Part shown: positions 34,726 to 47,399 of the stretch, in pieces
Layout: the number at the start of each line of letters is the position of its first letter
Numbering within the stretch: position 1 is the stretch's first letter
NCBI RefSeq assembly: GCF_021018805.1
Contig: NC_086249.1
Coordinates: 76,596,472-76,660,471 of the forward strand
Origin: Prinia subflava
Lineage: Eukaryota > Chordata > Aves > Passeriformes > Cisticolidae
DNA length: 64,000 bases
Direction: 5' to 3'
The notes under the pieces: model-generated
Seen by the model: the letters and a program-made list of their open reading frames with translations, nothing else
Database searches by the model: none
What the model was told of the DNA's origin: nothing
Translations under genes and position numbers: made by a program

Positions 34726-34911
34726 CTGCATTAAGCCCAATGCATTCCCATGGTCACCCAGGCCATCCTTCAGCACTGTCCCAGCATGTGACTCTTGAAA
34801 GATGATACCAGCAATCACAGCTGGAGCAAGACCCTCACCATTGCCAGCTTTTGCCATCTTGGCATGGTATTTCTCCATGTTCTTCTGCTGTCTTCTCTGA
34901 GACAGGAACTC
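34726..34911 (-). pseudogene. Goose-type lysozyme catalytic exon, disrupted
   Basis: Matches the third coding exon of goose-type lysozyme: GVPVSEKTAEE in one frame, then MEKYHAKMAKAG and APAVIAGIIFQESHAGTVLK, then DGLGDHGNALGLMQ before a GT donor. The catalytic Glu (QESHAG) and first active-site Asp (GDHGN) are kept. It is 186 nt, against 197 in the intact gene at 45200-45396. The 11-nt deficit lies at about 34879 and shifts the frame. The expected AG acceptor reads TG (34913-34912), and the conserved fourth cysteine is Gly. Other exons were not found, so this is an exon remnant of a second lysozyme G gene. Confidence 0.75.
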
Positions 34912-34949
34912 CAGCAATATGACATGCATGACTTTGCCTTTCATTTTTA

Positions 34950-37900
34950 GAATCCAAACCCAGTTTTCCTATAGGTCATTATGGCTGAGCTGACAGTTTG
35001 AATCCTTCTGAATCTGTTTAGCATGAAACAAAGATAGAATTGACTAATTTTACTGAAGGGCGCCTTAGAAATCCATACATAGATGAGATAAAAGACAGTT
35101 TTCTTCAGATTTAGGGCAGTCCTCTAGCATGCAGATTGAGAGTGAAGTGAATCTTGGTTTAGATCTAAGCCTTTGGGTGGATTAGTCCCAGATTTAGTCC
35201 CTTTTAATGTAGGACTATAGTGGAGAAATGTTCAGAAGTTTATGTTTTGAGGGAAACTCTCAACTGAGAGAGAAAAGTAGCTTCAGGGGTTGGATACACC
35301 CAGAAGACTTTCATTTTTTCTGTGATGGTCTTAAATGTCATCTCAAGGGCAACTCTATTCTCAACATAAACTTTTGTGCCCAAGTAGGATCTTTGTTGAT
35401 TGTGAAAAAATCTGCTTGCTTGGCAAGGACTGACAATCAGAGACCAGGATCCATAATAGGGATGAGCTTGTGCCTGGGTGTAAGGAGAGAATGAACAACT
35501 GAGCTAGTGCCCACCTGCACAGCTCAGACCATCTGGTTTCACAGTTGTCTCCAAAGCTCCAGTTGTGTCAACATTCAGTATAGTCCCATAACGCTCTGAA
35601 CAGCATAAGAGCACGTGCTGATTTCAGCTGCAAGCAGCACAGAGCAGTATTTACAACCAGATGTCAGGCCAGTGCAATGTGTGACTCATGCTGTTAAAAT
35701 GCCTTCAGATCCATGACTGAAACCCATGGCATCCTTTTGATCCTAGTGCAGGTGCTTGTGCTAGCAGATGCAGTCATGGTGTGTGTAGCCTGCTCTGGAG
35801 GGGATTACCTCTCGGTCATGCTAGCTCTCACACACCTTGTGAGCTGAACTGCTGCTTTGTGCCCAGTTTATCTCCCTAATTACCTAAAACTTAGCTGTCT
35901 TTGTCTAAGCTTGTGACTTGGAGCTTCCTCCAGTGGAGGGAGGCATCTCAAAAAGGCAAGTTTTCTATTCCAAATTTTAAAAAAAGTAAAGAAAAAAAAA
36001 AGAGAGTCATCTGAAATCCTACACTGGCTCCAGCTTGCTTTTCCATAGCTACAAGAAAATCGAAGAGAAACATCCTTCAATTACACCCATTACAATTTAT
36101 CTGACTTGCAGATTGTTTGACTTGCAAGGTATTTGCATTTATCTGTTGTCTTAACACACCATTGCAGGAGGGAAAACACACAAACATCAACTGAGAGGAA
36201 CAATGCTAACACCTAATGGAAAACAGACTTTGGTAGAGTGAATCATTTACAAGAATATTAGACCAAGATCACATAGCTGACATGTTTGCTGCAGGATGTC
36301 TCCCCACATTCTCAATGCACTTCCTGGAGACAAATGAGCTTTCTATCTGCTGGCAGTGTTCTGGAACAGCTGGCTCAGTGCACTTCCCACCCCCGCTGGT
36401 TGTACAAGAAACAGAGACACCTAACAACTTATGCATCCTCCCAAACACAACAGGGATTCTCTTCTACACAATTAGATTTTAAAAAATGAAATAGCTTTTA
36501 ATTTAATTTAAAGTCCCATTGCTAGCAGTTTAGAACTAGGAGAAAGCTTGTCTGGAAACGACTGCTCCCCTTCAGTTCTTGGAAGCAATAACATGCTGAC
36601 GGTGGGAAAATGCGCTTCTGGATTTAATCGAATTTTTGCAGGCAAAGATCCAGGAACAATAACATGACCAGAGCTGCAGCTGCTGGGAATTCGGATATGC
36701 AGAGACTGCGCCAGGCCCCTGTTGTTATCCCCTCTTGCACAGAGACCACAAAGGTCAACACCCCCAAATTAGCAGGCAGCATGGGTTTCACAGCTACTGT
36801 AGCTGTGCGGCAGTAAGGCAAACAGCCACTGGATGGCACAACTCCCGCGGTACAATCTACCCTGCCCTCTTCTCCCCCTCGGTGGGTTTCGTGGGTGTGA
36901 AATGCTGTTTTGCTCTTTCAGCAGCTCTTTTACATTTTTAGCGGGGGAATTCGTCCCGTGTCACTGCACTGAGAGATTTTGTAAGTTTTTGCAGTACTGT
37001 TGATACCTCCCATAGAACCAGCTGCAAAAAGTCACAGCAGCTCATGCACGGGGCTCTTCATGTTCACAGCTATGACTGAGTGTAAAGAAGGTTAAAACAG
37101 AAGAAAGGGCATCTGGCAGGAAGGCGAATAGAACAGATGTGGCTCAAAACAAGTGACATTTTAAAAATTCAAAATACCACCAAAGGTGATTCACAAACCA
37201 TTAATTTCCAAATGGTCTGTGTTACTATTTTCTTATTTCTGGGGCAGAAACATAAAGGATGTACTAGTTTGCATCTTCTACATTGCAGTAATTGAGGCAC
37301 TCCCACCATGAACAACTTTATTCCCTGCCCATATTCTCTATACAAACCTCCTTTACCACACTTAGAGAGTTTCACCTGAATTCCCTGGGACTTTATTTAC
37401 ACCTGGCTAGCTCTTCAGCCTCCATGTAGAGCAACCTGACAGCCCTGCTACTGAAATACTTTGTGCATGAGGTAAGTGTAGGACATCCACCTCTAGTCCA
37501 TATAGCAAGGGCCACAGTGATCCATTCAATATCTGTATCCATGATCAATTAGCAAGCAGCTCCTCGTTGATTACAAGAGTCTCAGGGGAGGGACAGTTTG
37601 GTTTCCCCAGAAGCCATGCTGCTGGGCACTGGACCACATCTAGTACCAGCTACTCTGCACTCTTCTCTCCTGTGTCTGGCAGGAAGGAAGGATTTACTCT
37701 GGCAGTTTAGTGGTTCAGAGCAAACATCTGTGGGACTATCTGGTCCTCTGTATGGCATTTATGGCTCAGGCATGCAGCTGTGCCTTTTTAGAGTTTGTCT
37801 TCATTTCTAGAGCAAAGGTACAAAAAATATGCTGCCAGGATTTTTATTATTATGAGAGAAATCTATAATTGTGATTTCTGTAATCACACACACACGCAAA

Positions 37901-40090
37901 CCCCTTTGAAAATTTTGTTAGTTTCTTGATCTGAATCAGCTAAGCGATGTCTGGATAAGCAGGGAATTAATAAAATAAAACCTGTTTTAAAGGACAGAAA
38001 TTAGTCAAATTTCTCCTTGCCTACTTTGGAACAAGAAACTTTTCCAGTTCTTGGAAATTGAGTGTTTGTGAAACACTGAGGGCTGCAGCAGTAGTGTCTC
38101 AGGTCAGCCACATCCTCACTGTGTGGGTTTTTTATGCTCTTGAACATTTCTCCTAATTGCTAATTAGCTTAATAAGGGGTGGGTAAGAAATGAGTGATTC
38201 CACTTATGTTTTCGGGGGAGTAACTAGGCTGACACCAGCTTCCCAAGGCAATCAAGCCCATTTAAGCTGTGGGATGTTACCCAGCCCGTGGCAGGAATGC
38301 ATGGTGCTCTGGATGCTGGGAGAAGGTCCGTGTCCCTAGGCTGCAAGGTGGCCTCATGGGGAAATGCAGGGATTTGTAGATGCTTGAGGCATGTGAGGAA
38401 CTGGCAAAACATGGATGAGAGGTGCAGCACAGAAGGGGCAGGCTGCACCTGAACTGTACCATAGACAACCGTGTCACTGGAAGTTGAAGAGCTTTTAGAA
38501 GATCATTCCTACTAGAAGCAGGGGAAAGCTGATAAGTATAGAGGAATATTTCGTTTGAAGTCATGTGATCTGCAAGGTGAACAAGGCTGATGTTCAGTTT
38601 ACCTCTGAAAAAAACATGAGGGACATAAACAGCATAATCACAATATATGACGAAGACAAAATAGATTACGGTGGAAAGATTTGGCAAATCCAGTATTAAG
38701 CAATGAAGCAAGGACAAACTTACAAGGTTTTTTAGAGTTGCTAGAGACCTCAAAATCAAGCCAGAACCCAAATGCCTGGACCAAATGACAACCCTGAGGC
38801 AGAAGGTGTTTCAGAGACTTGGTGCAGGCTAGAAAAGCAATGAGATATAGCACTGCCAGCCTCAGCAGAATGACTGAGTAGGGTGTAGAGGTGGAGGAGG
38901 GATGCTGTATGGGAAGGATAAAAATGTTACAGCATAAAAATATTACAGAAAAAGAGAAGCACCCTAAAAGCCTGTGTGTGGAAATCCCAGTTGCTACTGA
39001 TAAAAATGCTGTAGTAGGACTGCACTATCCTTTTTGAGTTCTGTGAGAGTGGTCAGCGAGGCCACAGGAGCAGTAAATGTGGGATGGTGGCATGAGTGGG
39101 AGCCTGCATAGAGGCTGGATCAGTGCCTCACCAGGATGAGGTGCAGAAGCAGAATTTTTGCTTGCAATAAATCCCTGCTTCTAGGACAAGAAGGCAGGAA
39201 CACACAGAAATAAATGCTAGAGAGAGGTACAAGGCTTTTATTTGAGGGACGTTGGTGGGAAACTGCTCTGAGGTTGCAATCCTTCAACATGTCTCTTTTA
39301 ACCCTGAAATGGGAAAAAGCAGGTCCTGTACATCCAATATGGGAGTATTCAGTTTCCAGGAAGGCAATTAAATAAACTGAGGCAAGAATTAGAAGCAGTT
39401 ACCCCCACCAGCTCCCTAGGGGTCCCTGGGACCACAGGCTGGTGCCATCCTGGGCAGTGTAAGAGGCACTGTCCTGGGGACAAGTTGTTGGCTAGGAAAT
39501 CCCAGCCCAGTTTTGCAATGAGTAACAAAGCAGAACAAACACAGTTATTCAGCACTGCATTCATGTGCTGGTGTTTCTCTTTGTTTTCTGCATGTCTCAG
39601 AGAGAGAGATGGACATGTGGCTCACACAGATCCAGCTGCAGCATTCAGATTCAGCCATCAGAACAAACTGTTCTCCCACGTGGCATAGGGTCCTGACAAG
39701 GACTTGGTTTTGACAGTGTTTTCCTGCTGCTTCAGTTACTGCTGAAAGAGGTGGTTTAATTGGTCCCTCTGCCTGTTTCTGTGAAAGCCATCATTGCAGC
39801 TCCAGACTCCAGGCAGATCTCTGCCTGAGCCACAGAGGGACCAGCCCATGCCACCTCCAGCTTAACAGGCTGATGAGAGAGAAAGACTCCACCTCACACT
39901 TGCTCTTTATTGTAGGAAGCACATTTAAATAGGTTTCCCAGTAGTAACATGAGTTGTAAAACCAAATCACAGGACCCCAACAGAGGTTTTCTTCCCTGTC
40001 TGCATTTTGGTTTCCATTTGCTGACTGCTGGTTCTCATTCTGCTCATTCTCAGCAGTGTTAGCCTGGAAAATTCCTATTGCACTTCCCCT
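34950..40090. other. Intergenic, no gene recognised
   Basis: About 5 kb without supported genes. Between about 38220 and 38900 a stretch of moderately GC-rich sequence looks like an old inserted element, but I cannot place it in a family. The 5' exons of the broken lysozyme would be expected in this interval and were not found. Confidence 0.4.
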
Positions 40091-40094
40091 CTCT

Positions 40095-40350
40095 ACAAAA
40101 CATGAGTGCAAAGAGAGCAGGTTTAGATTAGATATTAGGAAGAAATTCTTTACTGTGAGTGTGGCGAGGCACTGGAATAAGTTGTCCAGAGAAGTTGTGG
40201 ATGCCCCATCCTTGGAAGTGTTCAAGGCTGGGTTGGATGGAGTCCTGAGCAATCTGGTCTAGTGGAAGGTGTCCCTACCTGTGGCAGGGGAGTTGGAACT
40301 TGGTGATCTTTAAGGTAATTTCAAACTCAAACTATTCTGTGATTATATAT
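40095..40350 (+). mobile_element. CR1 LINE 3' end
   Basis: Contains gcaggtttagattagatatt, gaagaaattctttactgtga, gtgttcaaggctgggttgga and tggtctagtggaaggtgtcc, ending with caaactattctgtgatta. Typical 5'-truncated CR1. Confidence 0.95.
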
Positions 40351-43300
40351 GATGTACAGCTACTTTTACATGTGGGTCTTGAATGTTGTTTAAAACACCT
40401 GGGAAATGTTGCATTACCTCATTATCCTGAAAGGTTTTGTGGGTTTTTTTGCATATTAGAAAATCATAACTGTGTTCTTTCTCTCTCTTTTTTTGGGGGG
40501 TGGAACTAATTCCTTATTTCCACAGGCTGTGCTTTCCATCGGGGTTGTGATTGTCCTGAGCACATTTTTGTTGGTGCAACAGGCTCAAACCCTGTTGCCA
40601 AGCCTCACTGACTGGCAGCTGCATAGCTGAGAGAAGAGTTACCCCAGGTGCTTCACACACCATGCTGTAACAAAGATAACCCCCCAAACGAGATGTTCCT
40701 TCTTTTTGATTTCTCCTGCCTCTGGCATCAACTTCTTTGCTGCCCACTCAAATCCCCAGCCCTTTCTGTGGGATGGTTGCCCACCTGCTACACCACTTCT
40801 TGACCTCATAGAGTGTTTTGCATCTGTGTTTAATTGATTTCAGTGCTTTGATTCCTGACTGGTTTTCACAGTTTCTAACCACAATGGAAGTGCTCATGTT
40901 CCCTTTCCATGTAGCCCATGGTTTGATAGCTCACATCCTCCATTCATTTTCTGATGACAAATTTCAGAGAAACTGGTGTAGGACAGATTTGTGTAACTCC
41001 ACTTGAAAATCCCACCAGTTTGGCCAGAAGCTGCTGATAACCAGTGTTTTTTCTACTTATTTTAAAGCCCTTCACATACAAGGGCACTCCACATTTATGC
41101 TGAAAGCATTATTGACCTCATAATATGGCACAACCATGGCTTCTCTCTTGGCTACTTACCCAGTTGGATAAATATTTTAACTGATCTGAGATGGTTTTCC
41201 CTGCCAAACAGTCTGCCAGAACCCTCCTGACAGTTTCTTGTTGCTTTGTTGTCCCACAGGATCTCCTGAAGGAACCATTCCATCCTTTACTCTAGCACCT
41301 TCCTCAATGTTTCAAGGCAGGTGTCTTGGTCTTTGATTCCCTGGACCTTTATTTCCTCTCTGATTTGGCTTTTCTGTTTCCTTGCCTGTGCTTCTGCTTT
41401 TTCTGATATGTTACTTGATATTAGATCATTTGCTTTGCAAGATGTCTGTTGTTTTTGTTTTTGTTTATTTTTTCAATAGGCCATGAGTCAAAAGGGTGAC
41501 CAAGAGTGCGACTGCAGTTGCTCTGTCTACATCAGGCAGAAAAGAAACTTCCAGTAACATGGACAAAGGTGGCCAGGAAGAGATCAGAGGGGAGCAACAA
41601 TCTGAACTCATTGTTTGTCAGGAAACCTTGTGCTCAAATCTCAAGGCTACTTAATGCTACCGTTAAACTCTCCTTAATTATTTACTCCTTCCTACCAATT
41701 TATCAAGCTTTAACTCATTTTCTGCAGAGATTTTCTGTATTTGCTGCAATGTGCTGGTACCCTAAAACAACATTTGGAAGAAAATACAGAATTTCCATAA
41801 CTTGGAATTTTAAATAGACTTTAAAATATAAATAAACTTTTGTGGTGATGCTGCATAACTCAGCAGGCAGGTCTGCAGGCCCTTGGGTGTTGCTACCACA
41901 ACATGAAGCAGCAGCTTTGTAGTTAACACTTGCTCAAAGTGGACTCCTGAGGAGCTCAGAGTTCTGCAGGGTTGGCAGCACCAGTAGTGGTGACAAGGAG
42001 CTTGCTGGCAGCAACTTAGGATGACATGAGACCAACCAAAGAAAGCTCCACTATTGCTCACCCTTGGAAATCAACCCCCAGCTTTGTACACATAGCCAGC
42101 AATGAGATTTTCTGCCTCATCTGAAGTTTACCAAAAATTCATTCATAGGCTTTACATAAGAGGTTTCTGTAACACAGAGGTTTACATAACATAATGCAGC
42201 AAAGGCTTCATCCAATGAATTTTACATAAGTTATGTCAATTAGACAATCATGTGATACATTTCATAAGTTTGTATTACAAAGTAATGAATTTACTAAAAT
42301 TATATTCGTATAGAGCAGAATTCACAAAAGATTAAATAAAATATAGCTCAATATCTGTGGTTGCTCAACACTGAACTGTTTATGGTAGTCTTAAAAAAAA
42401 CATCAGTGACATTTGAGACAACCTAAGGTTCCCTCTGGTCTCCAGAGGTGATAAAATTAGTTTGCTTGTAAGCTGTGCTAATCATGCAGAGTCCTTACCA
42501 TGATGGTAAGCACATGAGTGACTGGCAATCCAAGGGGCACAGGGTTAAAATTGCTCTGCTTGCAGAGCTGTCTCAATCCAGCTCTCATGCTGCCTGTGCT
42601 GACCCTGCCTGGCAGCCCAGGCACGTGCAGAGCACTGCCCCTTGCTGCCAGGAAAGGACTGCCAGGCACATCACTTCTGCATCAGCAATGGTGGCAGCTG
42701 GAAGAAAAGTACCCTGACACCTCCAAAATTGTAAATTGAAAGGCTAAATGTGAACATTCCTACTACCATGTTCACGAGTTTGGGTCAGCAGCCAGGCTCA
42801 GGCCCAGCTCTTCTGACCTATCCAGTCTGCAGCACCATTATTCTCTCCCTGTTCTCAAACAGAGTTTTAGACCCCTTCCAAGAGTACTGAATGGGGTTAT
42901 TTACTCACGTTGTAGATTGCTACCCACTGAGCCCCATGAAACTGAAAAAAATAAACATTGGGATTTAACATTTGTCTTTATTTCTGTCTTATTCTCATTA
43001 TTGTTCTCTAATTAATAAATTGGCACCGAGAGACCCATCCACTTTCAAACAGACCAGAGCTCATTCACTTCTATTAGAAACTGGGATTCCTGGCAGAGGG
43101 ACAGATGCTGAAATGCTTTTAACTTTGGAGGAAACTCAGCATAAATGTGCCAAAGCTAAAGCAGGAAAAGTTGTGGGTTTTTTTACCAAAATTATTGCTG
43201 TGATATAGCTCCCAGCATGGGTACAGATGGGGCTGACTCCTGCTCCAAGTGCTGCTCACTGATGGAGAGGCATTTTGCCTCCTGTGGCACTTGCAGTATT

Positions 43301-43935
43301 TTCCATATAGATGCCCTGATGAGATCTCCAGTTGCACCATGGCTGTGGATTCAGGAGACCAAGCAAAGCATGATTTAGTATTGTCCCACTCAAGGCTGGC
43401 TACAGGAACACTCAGCTACTGCAGAGACCAAAGGCTCACGAGAATTCTCTTCATTGCTCCTAAGCCAGCAGCACCAAGGGAAGGCAAACAGGGTATTCAT
43501 CCCCTGCACTGGCCATGGAGGGGTGTTACAGGTTGACACTGTTTGGAGGTGGATGCAGATGGGAAGAGCACAGCTGATGCCCAGGGAGAGTTGTTTGTGT
43601 CCATGTCTGGGTGATGCACGAACAGCCCTGGGGTGCAGCTTTGAACAGGAAGAGTCACCTTCCTCACTCAAAATTTGAACATTGCTGGTCTGTCCCCATC
43701 TGTCTTTCCAAGGCCCTGAGCTTGTGGGATCTCATCCCTGAGGGTCTCCTGAAGGCAGTGCTGAGCTCACCCCTCAGTGAGCAGGGGGCTGGGATTTGCT
43801 GGAGCGAGCAGGGTGGCATTGGCAATGCCACCAGCATCGGTGCTGCCAGGAGAGCTGAGGAAGTGCTCTGAGTACTGTGATCACTGCTGGGCCCGTCTGC
43901 AGAGGGGAGGCTCGGTGGCAGGGTGGGTTCACCAC
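40351..43935. other. Intergenic, no gene recognised
   Basis: No supported exon, RNA gene or named repeat. The part nearest 43935 is presumably the 3' flank of the lysozyme gene. Confidence 0.45.
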
Positions 43936-46900
43936 CTAGAACCCATTTCTCTTAAAGTACTGGGCTCGCCTAATCACACTGTTGACGTAGTTGTAGTCTC
44001 TGCTGCATGGGTCTGCCTCATAGACCTGGAGGTTGCCCATTCTTGCGTGGTAGGTGCAGATTCCCCCTGGAAAGAGTTAAGAAGGAGTTGTTATGGGCTT
44101 GTAAGTAAGAAATAGAGATTTAAGAGAAAAATTTGTAGCAAAACCCACCATGCATCTCATCAAACAAGAACTGCTTGACCAAGTGCCAATTGTGCATTAT
44201 TGTTGAAAAGTGACTGATTTTGTAAAATCTTTATTTCTGTAGTGGAGGAGCCCATGACTGTCTCCAAATGCAGATGGAAATGGAACACTATTACCAGAAA
44301 AGGATGTCATTAGAGTAAAGGAAGGGCAGTAGCAGAGCAAGGAAGGGAGAGTAAGAAATACCATAGGGTGAACAAACCAACACACAGATAGCACAGACCA
44401 TGAGGAAACCTGGATCATATTCTTCCTGGACACAGAGTAACAGCCTGCCACAATAATCCTTATTAATAATAATTGTGTTGTGATGCCTCAGTTTCTGCAT
44501 TCTCCATTGACTTTGGTTTAGTTGCTTTCTATCTTATTTGTCCACCTAACAGCCATTTCTCATTGCCAGTCTGCTGGTCAGGTACAGCTTCTGTTAAACT
44601 AGAAAACTCTGGTTCTGGTTGTTATTTCAGGGCTTTGAGGGTTTCGTTTGTTTGTTTGGGAGTTTTTGTGGGGTTTTTGGGGTTTTTTTTTTTGTTTTTC
44701 CTGTAAGAGATGCTGTAAAATCTGCCAGACTGATGCTCTTTTTCCCTTAAAAGCAACACCAGCAAGTATATGGCCCTCCCATCAGTCAGTCTGTCCCTTC
44801 CTAGTGCAAAGGCCATTCCGTACCTCTCAGCTGCCGGTCCCAGGACCAGGTAGGATGTCTTGCCCGTACTTCATTAATGGAAAGAACCAGGATATTTGAG
44901 CACTGATTTATGTGTTCTTCACTATCCCACATCACATAAGGTTGCAGTTGCTGCCTGCTGATCTAGGAAAGACAAGCAAGAAAATATGTTTCCCTCTGAA
45001 TGCCACCCCCTCTTCATTGCATTCCCAGGCTTCGACTCATCGGAGCGACCTTATTCAGGACAACACGTAAGCACAGCCTTTGGTGTCGAGGGGCTGCAAT
45101 GAGGTGCTGTTTCAAGCACAGGACATCATGTGCCAGGATGAAGCTCTGGGGTGTGCCCTACGCTGCTGTGAGGTTGCTCCCCCTCATCCCCCGGAGTACC
45201 TGCATCAGGCCGTACTTCTGCCGCTCCCGGTCCCAGCCGTTGTCCAGGAGCAGCCCCACGCGGCTCTCCTGGGACATGATGGCACCGATGAGCGCTGGGT
45301 CCAGGCACAGGTTCCTGGCCACTCTCCGGATTGGGATCTCGTAGCGTCTCAGGCGTACGAGGTCTGCCTCAGCAGTCCTCCGTATCAGGGCGTATCCTGT
45401 GGCAGGAAAAGGCAGATTTGCACACACACCCCTGTTCAAACCCCTGGTTTCCCTCTTGAGCAGGTGCGTCAAAGGAGTAACTCAAGGTTTTAAGAAATCA
45501 CATCTATATCAAGTTGGGCAGTGGGGTTTGAGGAACAAGCACAGCTCTGTTGGCTCTGACTATGGCCAGGGAGCTGCTGTTCCACTACCCAAGGATGACC
45601 AGGAGAACAGGGAGGCTTCTTAGGAGGTGAAATGCATGATCCTCTTCTTCTGCTGCACACTTCTGGAGTCAGAAAACTGAAGTTTCAAAAGGATTTTGAA
45701 AATACTGAGGGGTGTGTTACTACAAACTGGCCACACTGCAGTAACAGCTAGGTTCTATTTCTAGGGAGTGAGGGCTTTTTTAAAAGCAAATTTGAAACCG
45801 TTTGGAAACAAGCAAGCAGGTTCAGATCTATGCTTCAATGCCAGCAGTCAGGCATCTGCCCTGGAAGAGCCTACATGCAAGGAACATGGCAAAATCCCTG
45901 AAGATACCAGCAGTATGGATGTGACATAGTCACCTGTGTGGTGACACCAGGCAGTAACACCAGGCAAGAAAGAGAAATGTGAAGGAGTTACCAAAAGTGA
46001 GTCAACCAGAGGCAGGATGGTTACACACCTGGGACTTTCCTCCTGTGAAGTGTGTCTTTGGCAGATCAGCACCAGCCAGCTCAGCCAACATGCCAGCACT
46101 CAGGACGTGGCTCTGTGTATCTTACCCTGGGGCTTTGTAAGGAGGCTGATGAAGAAGCTGTTTTAACTGAAAAGGGGTGGTACTAGTTCCCTTTGCTTTG
46201 AGGTCAAGGATCCTGACTATGGGACATGAAGTTTGTCCTTCCATTTCCCATCAGGTCTGGAGGCTTCACCTGCCATTTTGGGAGAGGAAGTGTTGCTTTT
46301 CTCCCTTTTGGCTGATTGAATAGCTGCATCCCTTTTAATTTGGCAATAACAGAAGGTAAGGCATCTCTCTGTCAGGTACAAACAAGTTGACAAAGCAAGC
46401 AGCGAATGATACCTACCACAGTCAGGGGCTCTTGCAGGTGTACAGGAGATTGTGGGGGCTTGAAGAGCACTTATATCACCATAGCAACTGGAACTCACAG
46501 ATGGAGCTGAAATATTAAACAGAGATGTTTGAACACATAAGAACTCAGAGCAGTATTGTTCAAATCCTGCAAGAGGGAGTTCAGACCTGCAATCCACATC
46601 CCCTTGTGTTGGCCCTGCTCGTACAGTTACCAGTGCTCTCCATCAGTAGTGTTATCAAAGAAAGGCAGAGAACAGAAATTGGTTCTTTTCCAATTGAATA
46701 TTGAGCAGATGGATCTAATGACCATTTAGATGAGTATGCACCCACCCCGTTAGGTCTAAAGGCTGGTGTGGGAGAGAACCAGAGCCTCTTCTGTATTTAT
46801 TTCAGAGGGCTGTTCCCATTCAATGCCCCCCAGTGTTTGGAACCACTCAGAGGATGGCTGGTGGTAGCTGAGTACCCTGGCTGGATTGTCTCCTGTCCCC

Positions 46901-47386
46901 CCTGATAACTTGGTGAGGAATAAATTCAGGAGAATGCTTGCCTCGGTCTGGGACAATTAACCTGTTTCCTCAGTAAGCGAGGAACAAATAGCCTACACCA
47001 AACAGATTGCTACTTTTGTGAGACCATTTCTGAGAAGGCAAGGGAGATTGGATAAGGTTAGCTGAGAAAACCAAGACAAGACATGTCTGTGACTTCCCTG
47101 GTTTCAGTCCCATCCTCCAGATGAGCTGGTTTAAAAGACACATGTGGGCAGCAAGCAGCCTCAGACAGCAGCTGGGGATCTTCAGCCACACATCTTCAGC
47201 CATCTTACAGAGCCATGCAGGAAGGGAGCCTCAGGCCTGACTGCACACTTCCTCCCCCAGGTCCTTCTGCAAACAATTCCCAGTGTGCTTTTGACAGCAA
47301 TTCAAACCTGTCTCACCAACAAGGGCTGAAAGACCCAGCAGCAGCAGTGCAGGGATCATGGTGATGGCTCTCCTCAGCTGTCCCAT
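43936..47386 (-). CDS. Goose-type lysozyme, intact, atypical active site
   Basis: A secreted glycoside hydrolase family 23 protein; classical members cleave bacterial peptidoglycan. Five coding exons join in frame: 47386-47317, 46506-46417, 45396-45200, 44962-44824 and 44066-43936. They total 627 nt, giving 208 residues (a second ATG at 47359 would give 199). A hydrophobic signal peptide (MIPALLLLGLSALV) ends the first exon. All four family cysteines are present (CYGD, ISCT, DCGY, NLCL). The catalytic Glu is kept in IMSQESRVG. Classical NGWGDRGNGFGLMQVD reads NGWDRERQKYGLMQIS here, so the two active-site aspartates (Asp86 and Asp97 in goose) are replaced. The C-terminus (RRAQYFKRNGF) is typical. 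It is one of the two avian lysozyme G paralogues, LYG2 or lysozyme g-like; I cannot say which. Confidence 0.9.
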
Positions 47387-47399
47387 GAGACCTGGAAAC

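Noticed and set aside
35880..36080. Minus-strand CSYGKASWSQC, considered as the cysteine-rich second exon of the broken lysozyme
   Set aside because: Cysteine spacing and flanking residues do not match the lysozyme G exon, and no proper acceptor precedes it.
38220..38900. Block that looks like an old transposable element
   Set aside because: No ends, target duplication or recognised protein or repeat phrase could be found, so no family is claimed.
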